Below are positions 1 through 9,084 of a stretch of DNA of 64,000 bases, piece by piece. The stretch lies in NCBI RefSeq assembly GCF_003051085.1, contig NZ_QAOM01000008.1, positions 1 through 64,000 of the forward strand. The letters are read 5' to 3'. The notes beneath the pieces were generated by a model. The model did no database searches. It worked only from the letters and a program-made list of their open reading frames with translations, and was not told the DNA's origin. Each line of letters starts with the position of its first letter. Position 1 is the first letter of the stretch. Source of the stretch: Trichococcus patagoniensis (GTDB lineage: Bacteria > Bacillota > Bacilli > Lactobacillales > Aerococcaceae). A program made the translations under genes and the position numbers.

Positions 1-118
1 GCGAGTGGGTGAGGTTACGAAGAAACAGGAGAACTTATATAACACCTTAGGTGTAATGCCCCCGACCACGTTATAATTTTTTGGGAATCTAGGTTTAACG
101 GGGCACGCCGCCGCTTTG

Positions 119-145
119 CTCCGGCGAACGGAGGCTTCGCCGGAG
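119..145. repeat. CTCCGGYGAA-N7 hairpin, perfect copy
   Basis: A perfect inverted repeat with 10-bp arms CTCCGGCGAA and TTCGCCGGAG separated by 7 nt. Degenerate CTCCGG-containing relatives follow at 171-195 and 221-247. The same design (10-bp arm, 7-nt loop, near-identical arm sequence) recurs at 63047-63180, so this looks like a dispersed hairpin family of this genome. There is no T tract, so it is not an ordinary terminator. Confidence 0.7.
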
Positions 146-257
146 TTCGGCCAACATTTGCGTTTGCGTTCTCCGGCGAGGGCAACTTGGACGGAGTTGC
201 AGCATAGCGGTTCTGGTAATCTCCGGTGAGCGTAAACCTGTCCGGAGCTGCGTAGCT

Positions 258-290
258 ATGCGGCTGCTCTCCTCCGGCCAGCAGCCGCAT
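258..290. repeat. Perfect 11-bp-arm hairpin
   Basis: Arms ATGCGGCTGCT and AGCAGCCGCAT are perfectly complementary around an 11-nt loop that itself contains CTCCGG. It belongs to the hairpin series before ahpC. It has no T tract, and its function is unknown. Confidence 0.65.
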
Positions 291-530
291 ACTGTAGGTC
301 TGTTTAAATGAGAATGGATTCATCTAATTGAGAATGATATTGACTTCATGAGGGTGCTTATCGCGGATGCGTGACCGGGGAATTGTTTCAGTTTGAATTT
401 TTAATGACTTTTCCCGGAGTGACAGGCAGGCTTCTGAACGGCTAATCCATTAAAATATTGAGGTTTATGTAGGCTGCAATCCATTCTTTTCAAAAATGAA
501 AAAATAATTATAGTTATCAAGTGTTAAAAC

Positions 531-559
531 TTGACCGTTAATGACGGATTCTATATAGT
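531..559 (+). promoter_or_regulatory. Sigma-A type promoter of ahpCF
   Basis: TTGACC (531-536), a 17-bp spacer and TATAGT (554-559) match a vegetative promoter well. Transcription would start near 566, about 43 nt before the ahpC ATG. Because it overlaps the upstream in-frame ATG at 531, it also argues against that start. Confidence 0.7.
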
Positions 560-579
560 TATTGATAGGGATTATTCTA

Positions 580-594
580 AAATAATTATTATAA
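580..594 (+). promoter_or_regulatory. Candidate PerR box
   Basis: AAATAATTATTATAA matches the Bacillus PerR consensus TTATAATNATTATAA at 12 of the 14 defined positions. It lies between the predicted transcription start and the ahpC ribosome binding site, where a bound repressor would block elongation. PerR is the known peroxide-sensing repressor of ahpCF in Firmicutes; no perR gene lies in this window. Confidence 0.6.
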
Positions 595-608
595 TTGGAG
601 GAATTGAA

Positions 609-1169
609 ATGTCATTAATCGGAAAAGAAATAGTGGAATTTAAAGCGAATGCTTATCACAAAGGTGAATTTATTGAGGTTTCATCGGAAGACCTAAAAGG
701 AAAATGGAGCATCGTCTGTTTTTACCCTGCAGACTTCACTTTCGTTTGCCCAACTGAATTGGAAGATCTGCAAGACCAATATGCAACCTTGCAAGGCTTG
801 GGAGTAGAGGTTTATTCCGTATCAACCGATACACACTTCACGCATAAAGCATGGCACGACCATTCACCAGCCATCGGAAAAATCGAATACACCATGATCG
901 GAGATCCATCGCATGCGATTTCGATCGGATTTGATGTCTTGGATGAAGAAGGCTTGGCTCAACGCGGAACGTTCATCATCGATCCGGACGGCATCGTGCA
1001 GGCAGTGGAAATCAATGCTGACGGCATCGGCCGTGACGCAAGCGGTTTGATCGACAAAATCCGTGCAGGCCAATATGTCCGCACCCATCCAGGCGAAGTT
1101 TGCCCTGCGAAATGGAAAGAAGGCGCGGAAACATTGAAACCTAGCTTGGACTTGGTAGGTAAAATTTAA
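609..1169 (+). CDS. ahpC: Alkyl hydroperoxide reductase subunit C (2-Cys peroxiredoxin)
   Basis: Reduces hydrogen peroxide, organic hydroperoxides and peroxynitrite in the cytoplasm; it is re-reduced by AhpF encoded next. The 186-residue product has the usual family length. The peroxidatic cysteine is Cys47 in FTFVCPTE and the resolving cysteine is Cys165 in GEVCPAKW, so this is a typical 2-Cys enzyme. I chose the ATG at 609 because GGAGG lies 7 nt upstream and the protein then begins MSLIGKEI as in relatives; an in-frame ATG at 531 would add 26 residues unlike the family and overlaps the promoter. It is co-transcribed with ahpF (12-nt gap) under a candidate PerR box. Confidence 0.96.
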   Translation: MSLIGKEIVEFKANAYHKGEFIEVSSEDLKGKWSIVCFYPADFTFVCPTELEDLQDQYATLQGLGVEVYSVSTDTHFTHKAWHDHSPAIGKIEYTMIGDPSHAISIGFDVLDEEGLAQRGTFIIDPDGIVQAVEINADGIGRDASGLIDKIRAGQYVRTHPGEVCPAKWKEGAETLKPSLDLVGKI

Positions 1170-1181
1170 AGGAGGATTCCC

Positions 1182-2714
1182 ATGGCATTAGATACAGAAA
1201 TAAAAGGGCAACTCGGCCAATATCTAGAACTGTTGGAATCGGATGTGGTTTTCAAAGCCAGTCTGGGCGAGGATGAAAATTCCGGAAAAGTCAGTGCGTT
1301 TTTGCAGGAAATCGCCGGTATGTCGGATAAGATTGCTTTTGAAAATGCAACCTTGACCCGTACGCCCAGTTTTACGATCACACGTCCAGAAACGGAAAGC
1401 GGCATCACGTTCGCCGGTCTTCCGTTGGGCCATGAGTTCACTTCATTTATCCTGGCTTTGCTGCAGGTAGGCGGAAGGGCTCCTAAAGTGGATGACAGCA
1501 TCATCAAGCGCATCAAAGCAATCGACAAAGAGCTCCATTTCGAAACCTATGTCAGCTTGACGTGCCATAACTGCCCGGATGTTGTCCAAGCATTGAACAT
1601 CATGTCCGTACTGAACCCGAAAATCTCCCACGTTATGATCGAGGGTGGCATGTTCAAGGATGAAATCGAAGCGAAGAAAATCATGGCTGTTCCGACTGTT
1701 TTCCTTAATGGGGAAGAGTTTGCCAGCGGCCGCATGACGATTGAGCAATTGATCGATAAAGCCGCCGGTCCGACAAGTGCGGATGCGTTCTCCGATAAGG
1801 ATATTTTCGACGTCCTTGTTGTCGGTGGAGGCCCCGCAGGCAACAGCGCGGCCATCTACGCTGCCCGTAAAGGCATCAATACCGGCATGGTCGTCGAGAC
1901 CTACGGCGGACAAGTCATGGACACTGTCGGCATCGAAAACATGATCGGAACGCCTTACACGGAAGGACCAAAACTGATGGCGCAAGTGGAAGCACATGTG
2001 AATCAGTACAAGGTCGATATCATGAAAGGCCAACGCGCGAAAAGTATCCGTAAAAATGACCTGATCGAGGTTGAACTGGAAAACGGCGCAGTGCTCAAAG
2101 CCAAGACCGCTATTCTTACAGTCGGTGCGCATTGGCGCAATGTCAACGTGCCCGGTGAGGAAGAGTTCCGCACGAAAGGCGTGACCAACTGTCCGCATTG
2201 CGATGGTCCGTTGTTTGCAGGGAAAGACGTTGCTGTCATCGGCGGCGGCAATTCCGGCATAGAAGCGGCGATCGATTTGGCTGGTTTGGCGAAACACGTA
2301 TACGTGCTCGAGTTCTTGCCGGAATTGAAAGCTGATCAAGTATTACAGGACCGTGTCCATGCTTTGAAGAACGTCACAGTCATAACGAATGTGGCGACGA
2401 AAGCGATCACTGGGACCGATCAAGTGGAAGCCATCTCCTACATGGACCGCACTACGAATGAGGAACACACCATCGCACTTGAAGGTGTCTTCGTTCAGAT
2501 CGGCTTGGTTCCGAACACGGCTTGGTTGAAGGATTCCGGCGTTGTGTTGAATGAACGTGGCGAAGTCATCGTCGACAACCATGGTTCAACCAATCTGGAA
2601 GGCGTATTCGCTGCCGGAGATTGCACAAACAGTGCGTACAAACAAATCATCATCTCGATGGGCGCCGGAGCGACTGCCGCTTTGGGCGCATTCGATCACC
2701 TGATCCGTCAATAA
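1182..2714 (+). CDS. ahpF: Alkyl hydroperoxide reductase subunit F (flavoprotein)
   Basis: NADH-dependent FAD enzyme that passes electrons to AhpC. The 510 residues show the full domain order: an N-terminal double thioredoxin-like region with the redox pair Cys128-Cys131 (TCHNCPD), the FAD-binding motif GGGPAG near residues 215-220, a second redox pair Cys337-Cys340 (CPHCDG) and a nucleotide-binding GGGNSG near 354-359. That layout separates AhpF from plain thioredoxin reductase, which lacks the N-terminal region. A strong AAAGGAGG precedes the ATG. It is the second gene of ahpCF and is followed by a terminator. Confidence 0.96.
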   Translation: MALDTEIKGQLGQYLELLESDVVFKASLGEDENSGKVSAFLQEIAGMSDKIAFENATLTRTPSFTITRPETESGITFAGLPLGHEFTSFILALLQVGGRAPKVDDSIIKRIKAIDKELHFETYVSLTCHNCPDVVQALNIMSVLNPKISHVMIEGGMFKDEIEAKKIMAVPTVFLNGEEFASGRMTIEQLIDKAAGPTSADAFSDKDIFDVLVVGGGPAGNSAAIYAARKGINTGMVVETYGGQVMDTVGIENMIGTPYTEGPKLMAQVEAHVNQYKVDIMKGQRAKSIRKNDLIEVELENGAVLKAKTAILTVGAHWRNVNVPGEEEFRTKGVTNCPHCDGPLFAGKDVAVIGGGNSGIEAAIDLAGLAKHVYVLEFLPELKADQVLQDRVHALKNVTVITNVATKAITGTDQVEAISYMDRTTNEEHTIALEGVFVQIGLVPNTAWLKDSGVVLNERGEVIVDNHGSTNLEGVFAAGDCTNSAYKQIIISMGAGATAALGAFDHLIRQ

Positions 2715-2718
2715 GCTC

Positions 2719-2763
2719 AAATCCAGAAAGGGATTTCAATTCGGAATCCTTCTCTGGATTTTA
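2719..2763 (+). terminator. Terminator after ahpF
   Basis: AAATCCAGAAAGG pairs with CCTTCTCTGGATTT (one bulge), leaving a roughly 16-nt loop; a short T-rich tail follows. It ends the ahpCF unit. Confidence 0.7.
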
Positions 2764-2876
2764 TTGTTTGATGAAAATGTAAGCAGTTTTATCAATCAAA
2801 CGGCCATAAAACACGTTCTTTCTTCAGGTCTATGTGCTAAAATGTATGTAAACATGAAGAATTTGGAGTGATGGTT

Positions 2877-4553
2877 TTGAAGACGGATATCGAGATAGCT
2901 CAAGCAAATGAGATGCTTCCGATCAAAGAAGTAGCGGCAACCCTTTCCCTGACAGAAGATGATCTGAAACTGTACGGCAAATACAAGGCAAAAGTGGACA
3001 TCAAGAAAATCAATTCCTTGAGTGAAGAGGCAGACGGGAAGTTGATTCTTGTCACTGCCATCAATCCTACCCCGGCTGGTGAAGGTAAATCAACCGTAAC
3101 AGTCGGCCTAGGAGATGCGCTGACACGCATCGGCAAGAAAGCGATGATCGCGATGCGTGAACCTTCATTAGGGCCGACGATGGGCGTCAAAGGCGGAGCG
3201 GCAGGAGGCGGTTATGCGCAAGTGCAACCGATGCAGGACATCAACCTGCATTTCACTGGCGACATGCATGCCATCACAGCGACGAACAATACCTTATCAG
3301 CTTTGATCGATAACCACATCCAACAAGGCAATGCCTTGAACATCGATCAACGCCGGATCACCTGGAAGCGCGTATTGGACATCAACGACCGTGCTTTGCG
3401 CAACATCGTCATCGGGTTGGGCGGACCGATCCAAGGCGTTCCCCGCCAAGACGGTTTCGATATTACGGTAGCGAGCGAAATCATGGCAATCCTTTGCCTA
3501 TCGACTTCACTGACGGATCTGAAGAACCGGATCGGGAACATCGTCATCGGCTATACGTTTGACCGCGTACCCGTCACTGTCAGAGATTTGAAAGTGGAAG
3601 GCGCATTGACCTTGTTGATGAAGGATGCTTTGGAGCCGAATCTAGTCCAAACGTTGTATCATACGCCGGCATTTGTGCATGGCGGACCGTTCGCCAATAT
3701 CGCGCACGGCTGCAACAGCGTATTGGCAACCAAAACAGCCTTGAAATTGGCCGATTACGTCATTACGGAAGCCGGTTTCGGAGCCGACTTGGGTGCCGAA
3801 AAGTTCATGGACATCAAAGTGCCGCAACTAGGCAAGAGCCCGGATGCAGTCGTTATCGTAGCGACCGTGCGCTCGTTGAAGATGCATGGCGGCGTATTGG
3901 TGAAAGACCTCAACAGCGGCGAAAATGTCGAAGCGGTCAAAGCCGGCTTCGCAAATCTGCAGAAGCATATCGAAAACATGCAACAGTATGGTGTGCCTGT
4001 CGTTGTGGCGCTCAATGAATTCACGAACGACACCGCGGCGGAAATCGAGGCAGTCGTCAGCTTGTGTGCGGCGCAGGAAGTCGAATGCATCCAGACAGCA
4101 GTATGGGCAAAAGGCGCTGAAGGCGGAGAAGCTTTGGCGAACGCTGTCGTGAAAGCAATCGATGAAAACACAAAAGCTTTCGTTCCCCTTTATGTGGCGG
4201 AAGACAGCGGCATCGAAGAAAAAATCGAAACGATCGTCACCAAAATTTATGGCGGCAAAAGTGTCATCTATTCAAAAGAAGCCAAAAATCAACTGCGTCA
4301 GTACAAGAAGAATGGCTGGGACCGTTTGCCGGTATGTATGGCAAAAACGCAGTATTCCTTGTCAGATGATCAGAAAGCGATCGGCCGTCCGGAAAACTTT
4401 GACATCACCATTCGTTCCTTTGTTCCGAAAATCGGAGCCGGGTTCGTCGTTGCGTTGACGGGGGATATCCTGACCATGCCGGGTCTGCCGAAAGAACCGG
4501 CTGCTTTGCGCATGGACGTCACCGAAGATGGAGTCGTTACCGGATTGTTCTAA
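2877..4553 (+). CDS. fhs: Formate-tetrahydrofolate ligase
   Basis: ATP-dependent ligation of formate to tetrahydrofolate, giving 10-formyl-THF for purine and formyl-Met-tRNA synthesis. The P-loop [15 protein letters not shown] and the conserved [21 protein letters not shown] region (about residues 90-115) identify the family. In-frame starts exist at GTG 2868, ATG 2871 and TTG 2877. I prefer the TTG: GGAG at 2865-2868 lies 8 nt before it but touches the other two, and family members begin M-K-TDIEIAQ. The product is then 558 residues, the usual size. It is a single-gene unit with its own terminator. The formate may come from the PflB encoded in this window. Confidence 0.93.
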   Translation: MKTDIEIAQANEMLPIKEVAATLSLTEDDLKLYGKYKAKVDIKKINSLSEEADGKLILVTAINPTPAGEGKSTVTVGLGDALTRIGKKAMIAMREPSLGPTMGVKGGAAGGGYAQVQPMQDINLHFTGDMHAITATNNTLSALIDNHIQQGNALNIDQRRITWKRVLDINDRALRNIVIGLGGPIQGVPRQDGFDITVASEIMAILCLSTSLTDLKNRIGNIVIGYTFDRVPVTVRDLKVEGALTLLMKDALEPNLVQTLYHTPAFVHGGPFANIAHGCNSVLATKTALKLADYVITEAGFGADLGAEKFMDIKVPQLGKSPDAVVIVATVRSLKMHGGVLVKDLNSGENVEAVKAGFANLQKHIENMQQYGVPVVVALNEFTNDTAAEIEAVVSLCAAQEVECIQTAVWAKGAEGGEALANAVVKAIDENTKAFVPLYVAEDSGIEEKIETIVTKIYGGKSVIYSKEAKNQLRQYKKNGWDRLPVCMAKTQYSLSDDQKAIGRPENFDITIRSFVPKIGAGFVVALTGDILTMPGLPKEPAALRMDVTEDGVVTGLF

Positions 4554-4568
4554 TTTCATAAAAATCGT

Positions 4569-4600
4569 AAAAATAGAGAGGGAAACCTCTCTATTTTTTT
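4569..4600 (+). terminator. Terminator after fhs
   Basis: A perfect 11-bp stem, AAATAGAGAGG / CCTCTCTATTT, with a GAAA loop and a T run, lies just downstream of the fhs stop. Confidence 0.93.
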
Positions 4601-4670
4601 GACGAAAAGCGCTTCTGAAATACGGCTTGATTTTTGGGCCTTCAATGTCCCGCAGCCCAGCCGGATATGT

Positions 4671-4676
4671 TACAAT
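4671..4676 (+). promoter_or_regulatory. Possible extended -10 upstream of the ABC-F gene
   Basis: TGTTACAAT provides a TGN-extended -10 hexamer, TACAAT. I see no good -35 at the expected distance, so this is only a candidate for the promoter of the ABC-F gene starting at 4745. Confidence 0.35.
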
Positions 4677-4744
4677 GTCAAGAGACTATCAAGATCCCTG
4701 AACATAAAACGACATGGATTGAAAACAAAGGATGATTGCGACAT

Positions 4745-6640
4745 ATGAAAGATTTTAATGCCATCGAGTTAGAAAAATCCTACGGGATGAAGACACTATT
4801 CAATAAAATATCCTTCACGATCCGTGAAGGCGAACATATTGGCCTGATCGGTCAGAACGGAACCGGTAAGAGTTCCTTGCTGGAGATCATCGCGGGAATC
4901 GAAACACCGGATGCCGGCAACTTGGACGTGCCCAGTGATTACCGTGTCGGTTACTTGGCCCAAGAACCCCAACTGAACAAAGAATCGACTGTTTTTGAAG
5001 CGGTCTATGAAGGCGAAGCACCCATCATCAAGACGGTCCGCGCCTATGAGGAAGCTTTGGAATTGTTGGTGAACGACAGTCTGAATCCGGATTATCAGAA
5101 CCGATACAGCAAGGCCGAAGCTGACATGAATGCGCAAAATGCTTGGCAAACGGAGGTTCAGATCAAATCCATCCTGAACAGGTTGGGTTTGGATGACATC
5201 ACGAAAAAAGTAGGCGAGCTATCCGGTGGCCAACGGAAACGCGTCGGCTTGGCGCAGGTGCTGATCCAAGCGCCGGACCTGTTGCTGTTGGATGAACCGA
5301 CCAACCATCTTGACATGGATTCGATCACGTGGCTGGAAAACTATCTTGCCCAATACAAAGGCTCCGTCCTTTTGGTGACCCATGACCGCTACTTCCTGGA
5401 GAACGCTGTGACGAAAATCATCGAACTGAAGAACGGCGGTTTGGAAGTCTACACAGGGAACTACGAAGACTATTTGTTTCAGAAGAGCGAACGTGACGCG
5501 ATCCAGCAAAAAATGGACGAGAAGCAGCTGAAATTGTACAAGAGCGAACTGCAATGGATGCGCAAGGGCGCCAAAGCCAGGACGACAAAGCAACAGGCAC
5601 GGATTCACCGTTTTGAGGATTTGGAAAAGGTAACGCAACAAAGTACGACCGATGTCAAACTCGAAATCCAATTGGATGGGTCCCGTTTGGGCAAACGCGT
5701 CTTCAATCTGGAACATATCTCGCTTTTTGCGGGAGACAAACAGGTTCTCAACGATTTTTCCTATATATTCCAGTCGAACGATCGCATCGGCATCGTCGGC
5801 AAGAATGGGGCAGGCAAGACAACCTTGCTGAATATGTTGGCAGGCGAAATAGAAATTGCCGGCGGGAATCTGATCATCGGAGAGACCGTCAAAATAGCCT
5901 ATTACAAACAACTTTCCGAAGTGCTCCCTGACGATAAGCGCGTCATCAATTATCTGCAGGAAATCGCGGAAGAGGTGAAATTAAGCGACGGCATCGTCGT
6001 CAGCGTCAAAGAGATGCTGGAGACTTTCCTCTTCCCGCGCGAAACGCACGGCAGCTTGATCAGTTCGTTATCCGGAGGGGAAAAGCGCCGGCTTTACTTG
6101 TTGAAGTTGCTGATGACAAAACCGAATGTGTTGCTTATGGATGAGCCTACGAACGACTTGGATATCGATACGCTGACGGTATTGGAGGATTACTTGAATA
6201 GCTTCGGCGGAGCCGTCATCACCGTTTCGCATGACCGCTATTTCTTGGATAAAGTGGCCGACAAGCTGTTGATCCTGAATGATGAAGGCAAACCGGGCGT
6301 ATTCTTTGGGGATATGAGCGAATATTTGCTGGTATCCAGTCAAAAAGACAGCGAAACCGCTAAACAGCAAAACAAAAAAGCAGCAGCAACTGTAGCGTCT
6401 CAGGATGCGGTCACGGAAAAGACCAAATGGACCTACTTGGAGCAGAAGGAATGGGAAACAATCGAGGACGACATTGCCGCACTTGAGGAAACAGGTCAGA
6501 CATTGCAGAGCGCGATGGCCGAAAATGCTTCGAACTTTGAAAATTTGACCCAATTGCAACAGGAACTGGACAACGCGGAAGCTGCGCTTGCCGAAAAATG
6601 GGAACGCTGGGAATATCTCAGCCAATTCGCCAAAGATTAA
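4745..6640 (+). CDS. ABC-F family ATPase (Uup/YfmR-like)
   Basis: Soluble twin-ATPase ABC-F protein; members of this family bind the ribosome and rescue or modulate translation rather than transport. Two complete nucleotide-binding domains are visible: [18 protein letters not shown] and [12 protein letters not shown] in the first, and [18 protein letters not shown] and [12 protein letters not shown] in the second, joined by a charged linker. There is no membrane segment. A charged, helix-forming C-terminal extension (last about 90 residues) resembles the Uup/YfmR coiled coil. I chose the ATG at 4745 with AAAGGA upstream; a TTG 9 nt earlier sits too close to that site. An antibiotic-resistance role is unlikely from the housekeeping context, but sequence alone cannot exclude it. 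Confidence 0.88.
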   Translation: MKDFNAIELEKSYGMKTLFNKISFTIREGEHIGLIGQNGTGKSSLLEIIAGIETPDAGNLDVPSDYRVGYLAQEPQLNKESTVFEAVYEGEAPIIKTVRAYEEALELLVNDSLNPDYQNRYSKAEADMNAQNAWQTEVQIKSILNRLGLDDITKKVGELSGGQRKRVGLAQVLIQAPDLLLLDEPTNHLDMDSITWLENYLAQYKGSVLLVTHDRYFLENAVTKIIELKNGGLEVYTGNYEDYLFQKSERDAIQQKMDEKQLKLYKSELQWMRKGAKARTTKQQARIHRFEDLEKVTQQSTTDVKLEIQLDGSRLGKRVFNLEHISLFAGDKQVLNDFSYIFQSNDRIGIVGKNGAGKTTLLNMLAGEIEIAGGNLIIGETVKIAYYKQLSEVLPDDKRVINYLQEIAEEVKLSDGIVVSVKEMLETFLFPRETHGSLISSLSGGEKRRLYLLKLLMTKPNVLLMDEPTNDLDIDTLTVLEDYLNSFGGAVITVSHDRYFLDKVADKLLILNDEGKPGVFFGDMSEYLLVSSQKDSETAKQQNKKAAATVASQDAVTEKTKWTYLEQKEWETIEDDIAALEETGQTLQSAMAENASNFENLTQLQQELDNAEAALAEKWERWEYLSQFAKD

Positions 6641-6659
6641 TGCACATAGGAGAACAAAG

Positions 6660-7607
6660 ATGACAAAACAATATTTGGATTTAGCAAGAACTGTCCTGGA
6701 AACAGGCGCAACGAAACACGATCGCACCGGAACCGGCACGAAAAGCATCTTCGGCCATCAAATGCGTTTCGACCTCGCTGAAGGCTTCCCGATCCTGACG
6801 ACCAAGAAAGTCGCTTTCGGCCTCATCAAAAGCGAATTGCTGTGGTTCCTGAAGGGCGACACGAACATCAAATACCTGTTGGAAAACAACAACCACATCT
6901 GGGATGAGTGGGCATTCGAGCGCTATGTGAAATCAGCAGATTACACAGGGCCGAATATGGATGACTTCGGTCACCGGGTCCTGAAGGAAGAAGGCTTCAA
7001 AGCAAGCTACACTGCCGAAATGTCCAAATTCCGGGAAGCGATTTTGACGGACGCAGCCTTTGCAGCCAAACACGGCGAATTGGGCAACATTTATGGGTCC
7101 CAATGGCGCCATTGGCGAACGACGCAAGGGGAATTCATCGATCAGATCAGCGATGTCATCGAAATGATCAAGACGAACCCTGATTCAAGAAGGTTGATGG
7201 TTTCGGCCTGGAATCCGGAAGACGTCCCTTCAATGGCCTTACCGCCTTGCCATACCCTGTTCCAATTTTATGTGACGGATGGGAAGCTCAGCTGCCAACT
7301 GTACCAAAGAAGCGCGGATATCTTTTTGGGGGTGCCATTCAACATAGCCAGCTACGCCTTGCTGACGCATTTGATCGCAAATGAAACGGGTCTTGAAGTC
7401 GGGGAATTCATCCACACATTCGGGGATGCCCATCTGTATCTGAATCATATCGAACAGATCGAGCTGCAGCTTTCCAGGGAGCCATTCGCTTTGCCGAAGC
7501 TCGTGCTGAAGCATCCGGAGAAATCCATTTTTGAAATGGAAAAAGAAGATATCGTCCTGGAAGGCTACGTGAGTCACCCGGGCATCAAAGCACCGATTGC
7601 TGTATAA
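6660..7607 (+). CDS. thyA: Thymidylate synthase
   Basis: Makes dTMP from dUMP using methylene-tetrahydrofolate, releasing dihydrofolate that the next gene product reduces. The 315-residue length and the extra segment around residues 88-140 match the Lactobacillus casei form rather than the shorter E. coli form. The catalytic cysteine is Cys197 in [11 protein letters not shown], and the phosphate-binding [13 protein letters not shown] and [14 protein letters not shown] motifs are intact. AGGAG lies 7 nt before the ATG, and the gene starts 19 nt after the ABC-F stop, so the two may be co-transcribed. Confidence 0.97.
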   Translation: MTKQYLDLARTVLETGATKHDRTGTGTKSIFGHQMRFDLAEGFPILTTKKVAFGLIKSELLWFLKGDTNIKYLLENNNHIWDEWAFERYVKSADYTGPNMDDFGHRVLKEEGFKASYTAEMSKFREAILTDAAFAAKHGELGNIYGSQWRHWRTTQGEFIDQISDVIEMIKTNPDSRRLMVSAWNPEDVPSMALPPCHTLFQFYVTDGKLSCQLYQRSADIFLGVPFNIASYALLTHLIANETGLEVGEFIHTFGDAHLYLNHIEQIELQLSREPFALPKLVLKHPEKSIFEMEKEDIVLEGYVSHPGIKAPIAV

Positions 7608-7624
7608 TTTTTCATACTGAGGAA

Positions 7625-7703
7625 AAGGAGGTTGCCGCCATCAGGATCCATATAGGTTCCTGATTGATCCGGGCGTTGGCTCGGCTGCGCGGCAAAACAT
7701 GAG
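7625..7703 (+). promoter_or_regulatory. Structured thyA-dfrA spacer (folded RBS region)
   Basis: A very strong Shine-Dalgarno, AAGGAGG, sits at 7625-7631, more than 70 nt before the dfrA ATG and useless at that distance if unfolded. Between them TTGCCGC (7632-7638) pairs with GCGGCAA (7689-7695). Inside that stem are two further hairpins, ATCAGGA/TCCTGAT (7640-7664) and CCGGG/CTCGG (7669-7684). The fold is a three-way junction that would bring the Shine-Dalgarno to about 8 nt from the ATG. No other good ribosome site precedes dfrA. Confidence 0.5.
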
Positions 7704-8192
7704 ATGATCGCATTATTATGGGCTGAAGACGACAATGGAATCATCGGAAAAGGCGGCACGTTGCCTTGGCACCTGCCGAATGATCTGAAGTATTTCAAAG
7801 AGAAAACACTGAACCACAAAATCGTGATGGGCAGAAAAACGTTCGAGGGGATGGGTTCACGCCCGCTGCCCAGAAGAGAAAATATCATCCTCACAAGGCA
7901 AACCGACTACACGCATCCGGGCGGTACCATCCTGCATGAAGTGGATGAGGTATTGGCACTGGATAATGCAGAGGACACGCTTTTCATCATCGGCGGCAGC
8001 GAAATCTTTGAGCTGTTCCTGCCGTACGCGGACCTCCTGTACCAGACTGTCATTCATGCCGATTTTGACGGGGACACTTATTTTCCGACAACAGACTGGA
8101 ACGAGTGGGAATTAGCCTCGTCAACCGCAGGCGTTGTCGATGACAAAAACCGTTACGAACATGAATTCAAAGTTTTCAAACGGGTGAAATAA
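7704..8192 (+). CDS. dfrA: Dihydrofolate reductase
   Basis: NADPH-dependent reduction of dihydrofolate to tetrahydrofolate, completing the cycle opened by ThyA. The 162-residue product has the usual chromosomal length. The start MIALLWAEDDNGIIG, the substrate-site LPWHLPNDLKYFK with its acidic Asp, the GRKTFEGMG motif and IIGGSEIFELFLP are all present, so this is a normal chromosomal enzyme. The start is fixed by the conserved N terminus, although the nearest sequence upstream has no good ribosome site; see the structured spacer before it. The gene ends at a bidirectional terminator. Confidence 0.96.
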   Translation: MIALLWAEDDNGIIGKGGTLPWHLPNDLKYFKEKTLNHKIVMGRKTFEGMGSRPLPRRENIILTRQTDYTHPGGTILHEVDEVLALDNAEDTLFIIGGSEIFELFLPYADLLYQTVIHADFDGDTYFPTTDWNEWELASSTAGVVDDKNRYEHEFKVFKRVK

Positions 8193-8194
8193 GC

Positions 8195-8235
8195 AAAAAG
8201 GGCTGACTCCAATGAAAGAGTCAGCCCAATTTTTT
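8195..8235. terminator. Bidirectional terminator between dfrA and the hemolysin III-type gene
   Basis: A 10-bp stem, GGGCTGACTC / GAGTCAGCCC, is flanked by AAAAA on the left and TTTTTT on the right, so it can serve the convergent genes on both strands. Confidence 0.93.
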
Positions 8236-8252
8236 GCATTTTTTTGATTTTA

Positions 8253-8909
8253 TCACACGTAAAGCAATATGCCGAAGTACATGAAAGCGGCGCCTGCCAA
8301 AACGAAGAGGTGCCAAATGACATGCATAAAGCCATATTTTTTGTTCGAGTAAAAAATAGTCCCCAAACTGTAACTCAAGCCGCCTAACGCGATGAGTACA
8401 ATGCCGTTCAAGCCGACTGTCTGATACATCGGTTGAATGATGAACAGCGCCATCCATCCCATACCCAAGTATAAGAGTGTGGAAATCCCGTTGAATTTTC
8501 CGACGAAAAAGATCTTCAGGATAATCCCGATGATTGCGATTGCCCAAACAGCAATGAACAAGGCTCTGCTTTGGCCGTTACGGACCGCAATCAAACAAAA
8601 TGGCGTATACGTCCCTGCAATCAACAAATATATGGCTGCGTGATCGATGTAGCGGAAAATCTTTTGAAACCGGGTCATACTGAAACTGTGATAGAGCGTC
8701 GACGACAGAAAAAGTAAAATCATCGAAGCACCATAAATAGCATAAGCAACGACTTCTGTAACGTTTCCTGATTGGGACCCCTTCAAAATGAGTAAGACGC
8801 ATCCTGCGATGCTTAGCAAGGTTCCGATTCCATGTGTTACGGCATTCAACACTTCGTTTACAATGATTTTGCGTCTGCCTTCTGTTTGCGGAAAAGTAGT
8901 CACATTCAT
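8253..8909 (-). CDS. Hemolysin III family membrane protein (TrhA/YqfA-like)
   Basis: A 218-residue integral membrane protein with about seven hydrophobic segments. Family landmarks are STLYHSF, the IDHAAIYLLIAGTYTP segment, GMGWM and a C-terminal HVIWHLFVLAGA; the conserved histidines and acidic residues form the metal site in the PAQR/hemolysin III superfamily. Despite the name, bacterial members are mostly linked to membrane homeostasis, and a haemolytic role should not be assumed. AAGGAGG precedes the ATG. It is a single gene placed opposite to its neighbours, interrupting the dfrA-ypmS direction. Confidence 0.88.
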   Translation of the reverse strand: MNVTTFPQTEGRRKIIVNEVLNAVTHGIGTLLSIAGCVLLILKGSQSGNVTEVVAYAIYGASMILLFLSSTLYHSFSMTRFQKIFRYIDHAAIYLLIAGTYTPFCLIAVRNGQSRALFIAVWAIAIIGIILKIFFVGKFNGISTLLYLGMGWMALFIIQPMYQTVGLNGIVLIALGGLSYSLGTIFYSNKKYGFMHVIWHLFVLAGAAFMYFGILLYV

Positions 8910-9084
8910 TCCTCCTTGTTGCCTGTTAGCAATTTTTTTTGGCCAAATAAAAAAACAGTCTCCAACAACGTCCTTCTGAATGCATTATAGCACATTAAAT
9001 GGTAAGATTTAGAAAATAACTGTATCTCCCTCACTCGAAAAAAACAGAGATTTTTACGGGGATATTTTGAAAGGGGCGAATAGA

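Larger units (their letters stand above)
1..530. other. Non-coding stretch with GC-rich hairpins
   Basis: I see no gene here that I would defend. A 102-codon open frame exists on the minus strand (15-323), but it runs through inverted repeats, has no convincing ribosome binding site and resembles no family I know. Positions 1-110 and 300-480 show nothing clear. Positions 119-290 hold a series of inverted repeats built around CTCCGG; the best ones are listed separately. The stretch ends in the ahpC promoter. Confidence 0.6.

Noticed and set aside
15-323. 102-codon open frame on the minus strand
   Set aside because: It runs across several inverted repeats, has no convincing ribosome site and no recognisable domain; best explained as a repeat artefact.
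531-608. Longer AhpC starting at the ATG at 531
   Set aside because: The added 26 residues are unlike the family and the segment holds the promoter, the PerR box and the real Shine-Dalgarno.
1443-2339. 298-codon frame opposite ahpF
   Set aside because: Antisense shadow; the plus strand encodes an intact AhpF with all redox motifs.
4745-6640. ABC-F protein as an antibiotic resistance determinant
   Set aside because: Linker and C-terminal extension look like the housekeeping Uup/YfmR type, and the context is core metabolism with no mobile element.
7627-7631. A missing small gene starting behind the strong Shine-Dalgarno between thyA and dfrA
   Set aside because: I see no start codon within 5-12 nt downstream of it; the sequence after it folds instead. 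Kept as an alternative in the dfrA finding.
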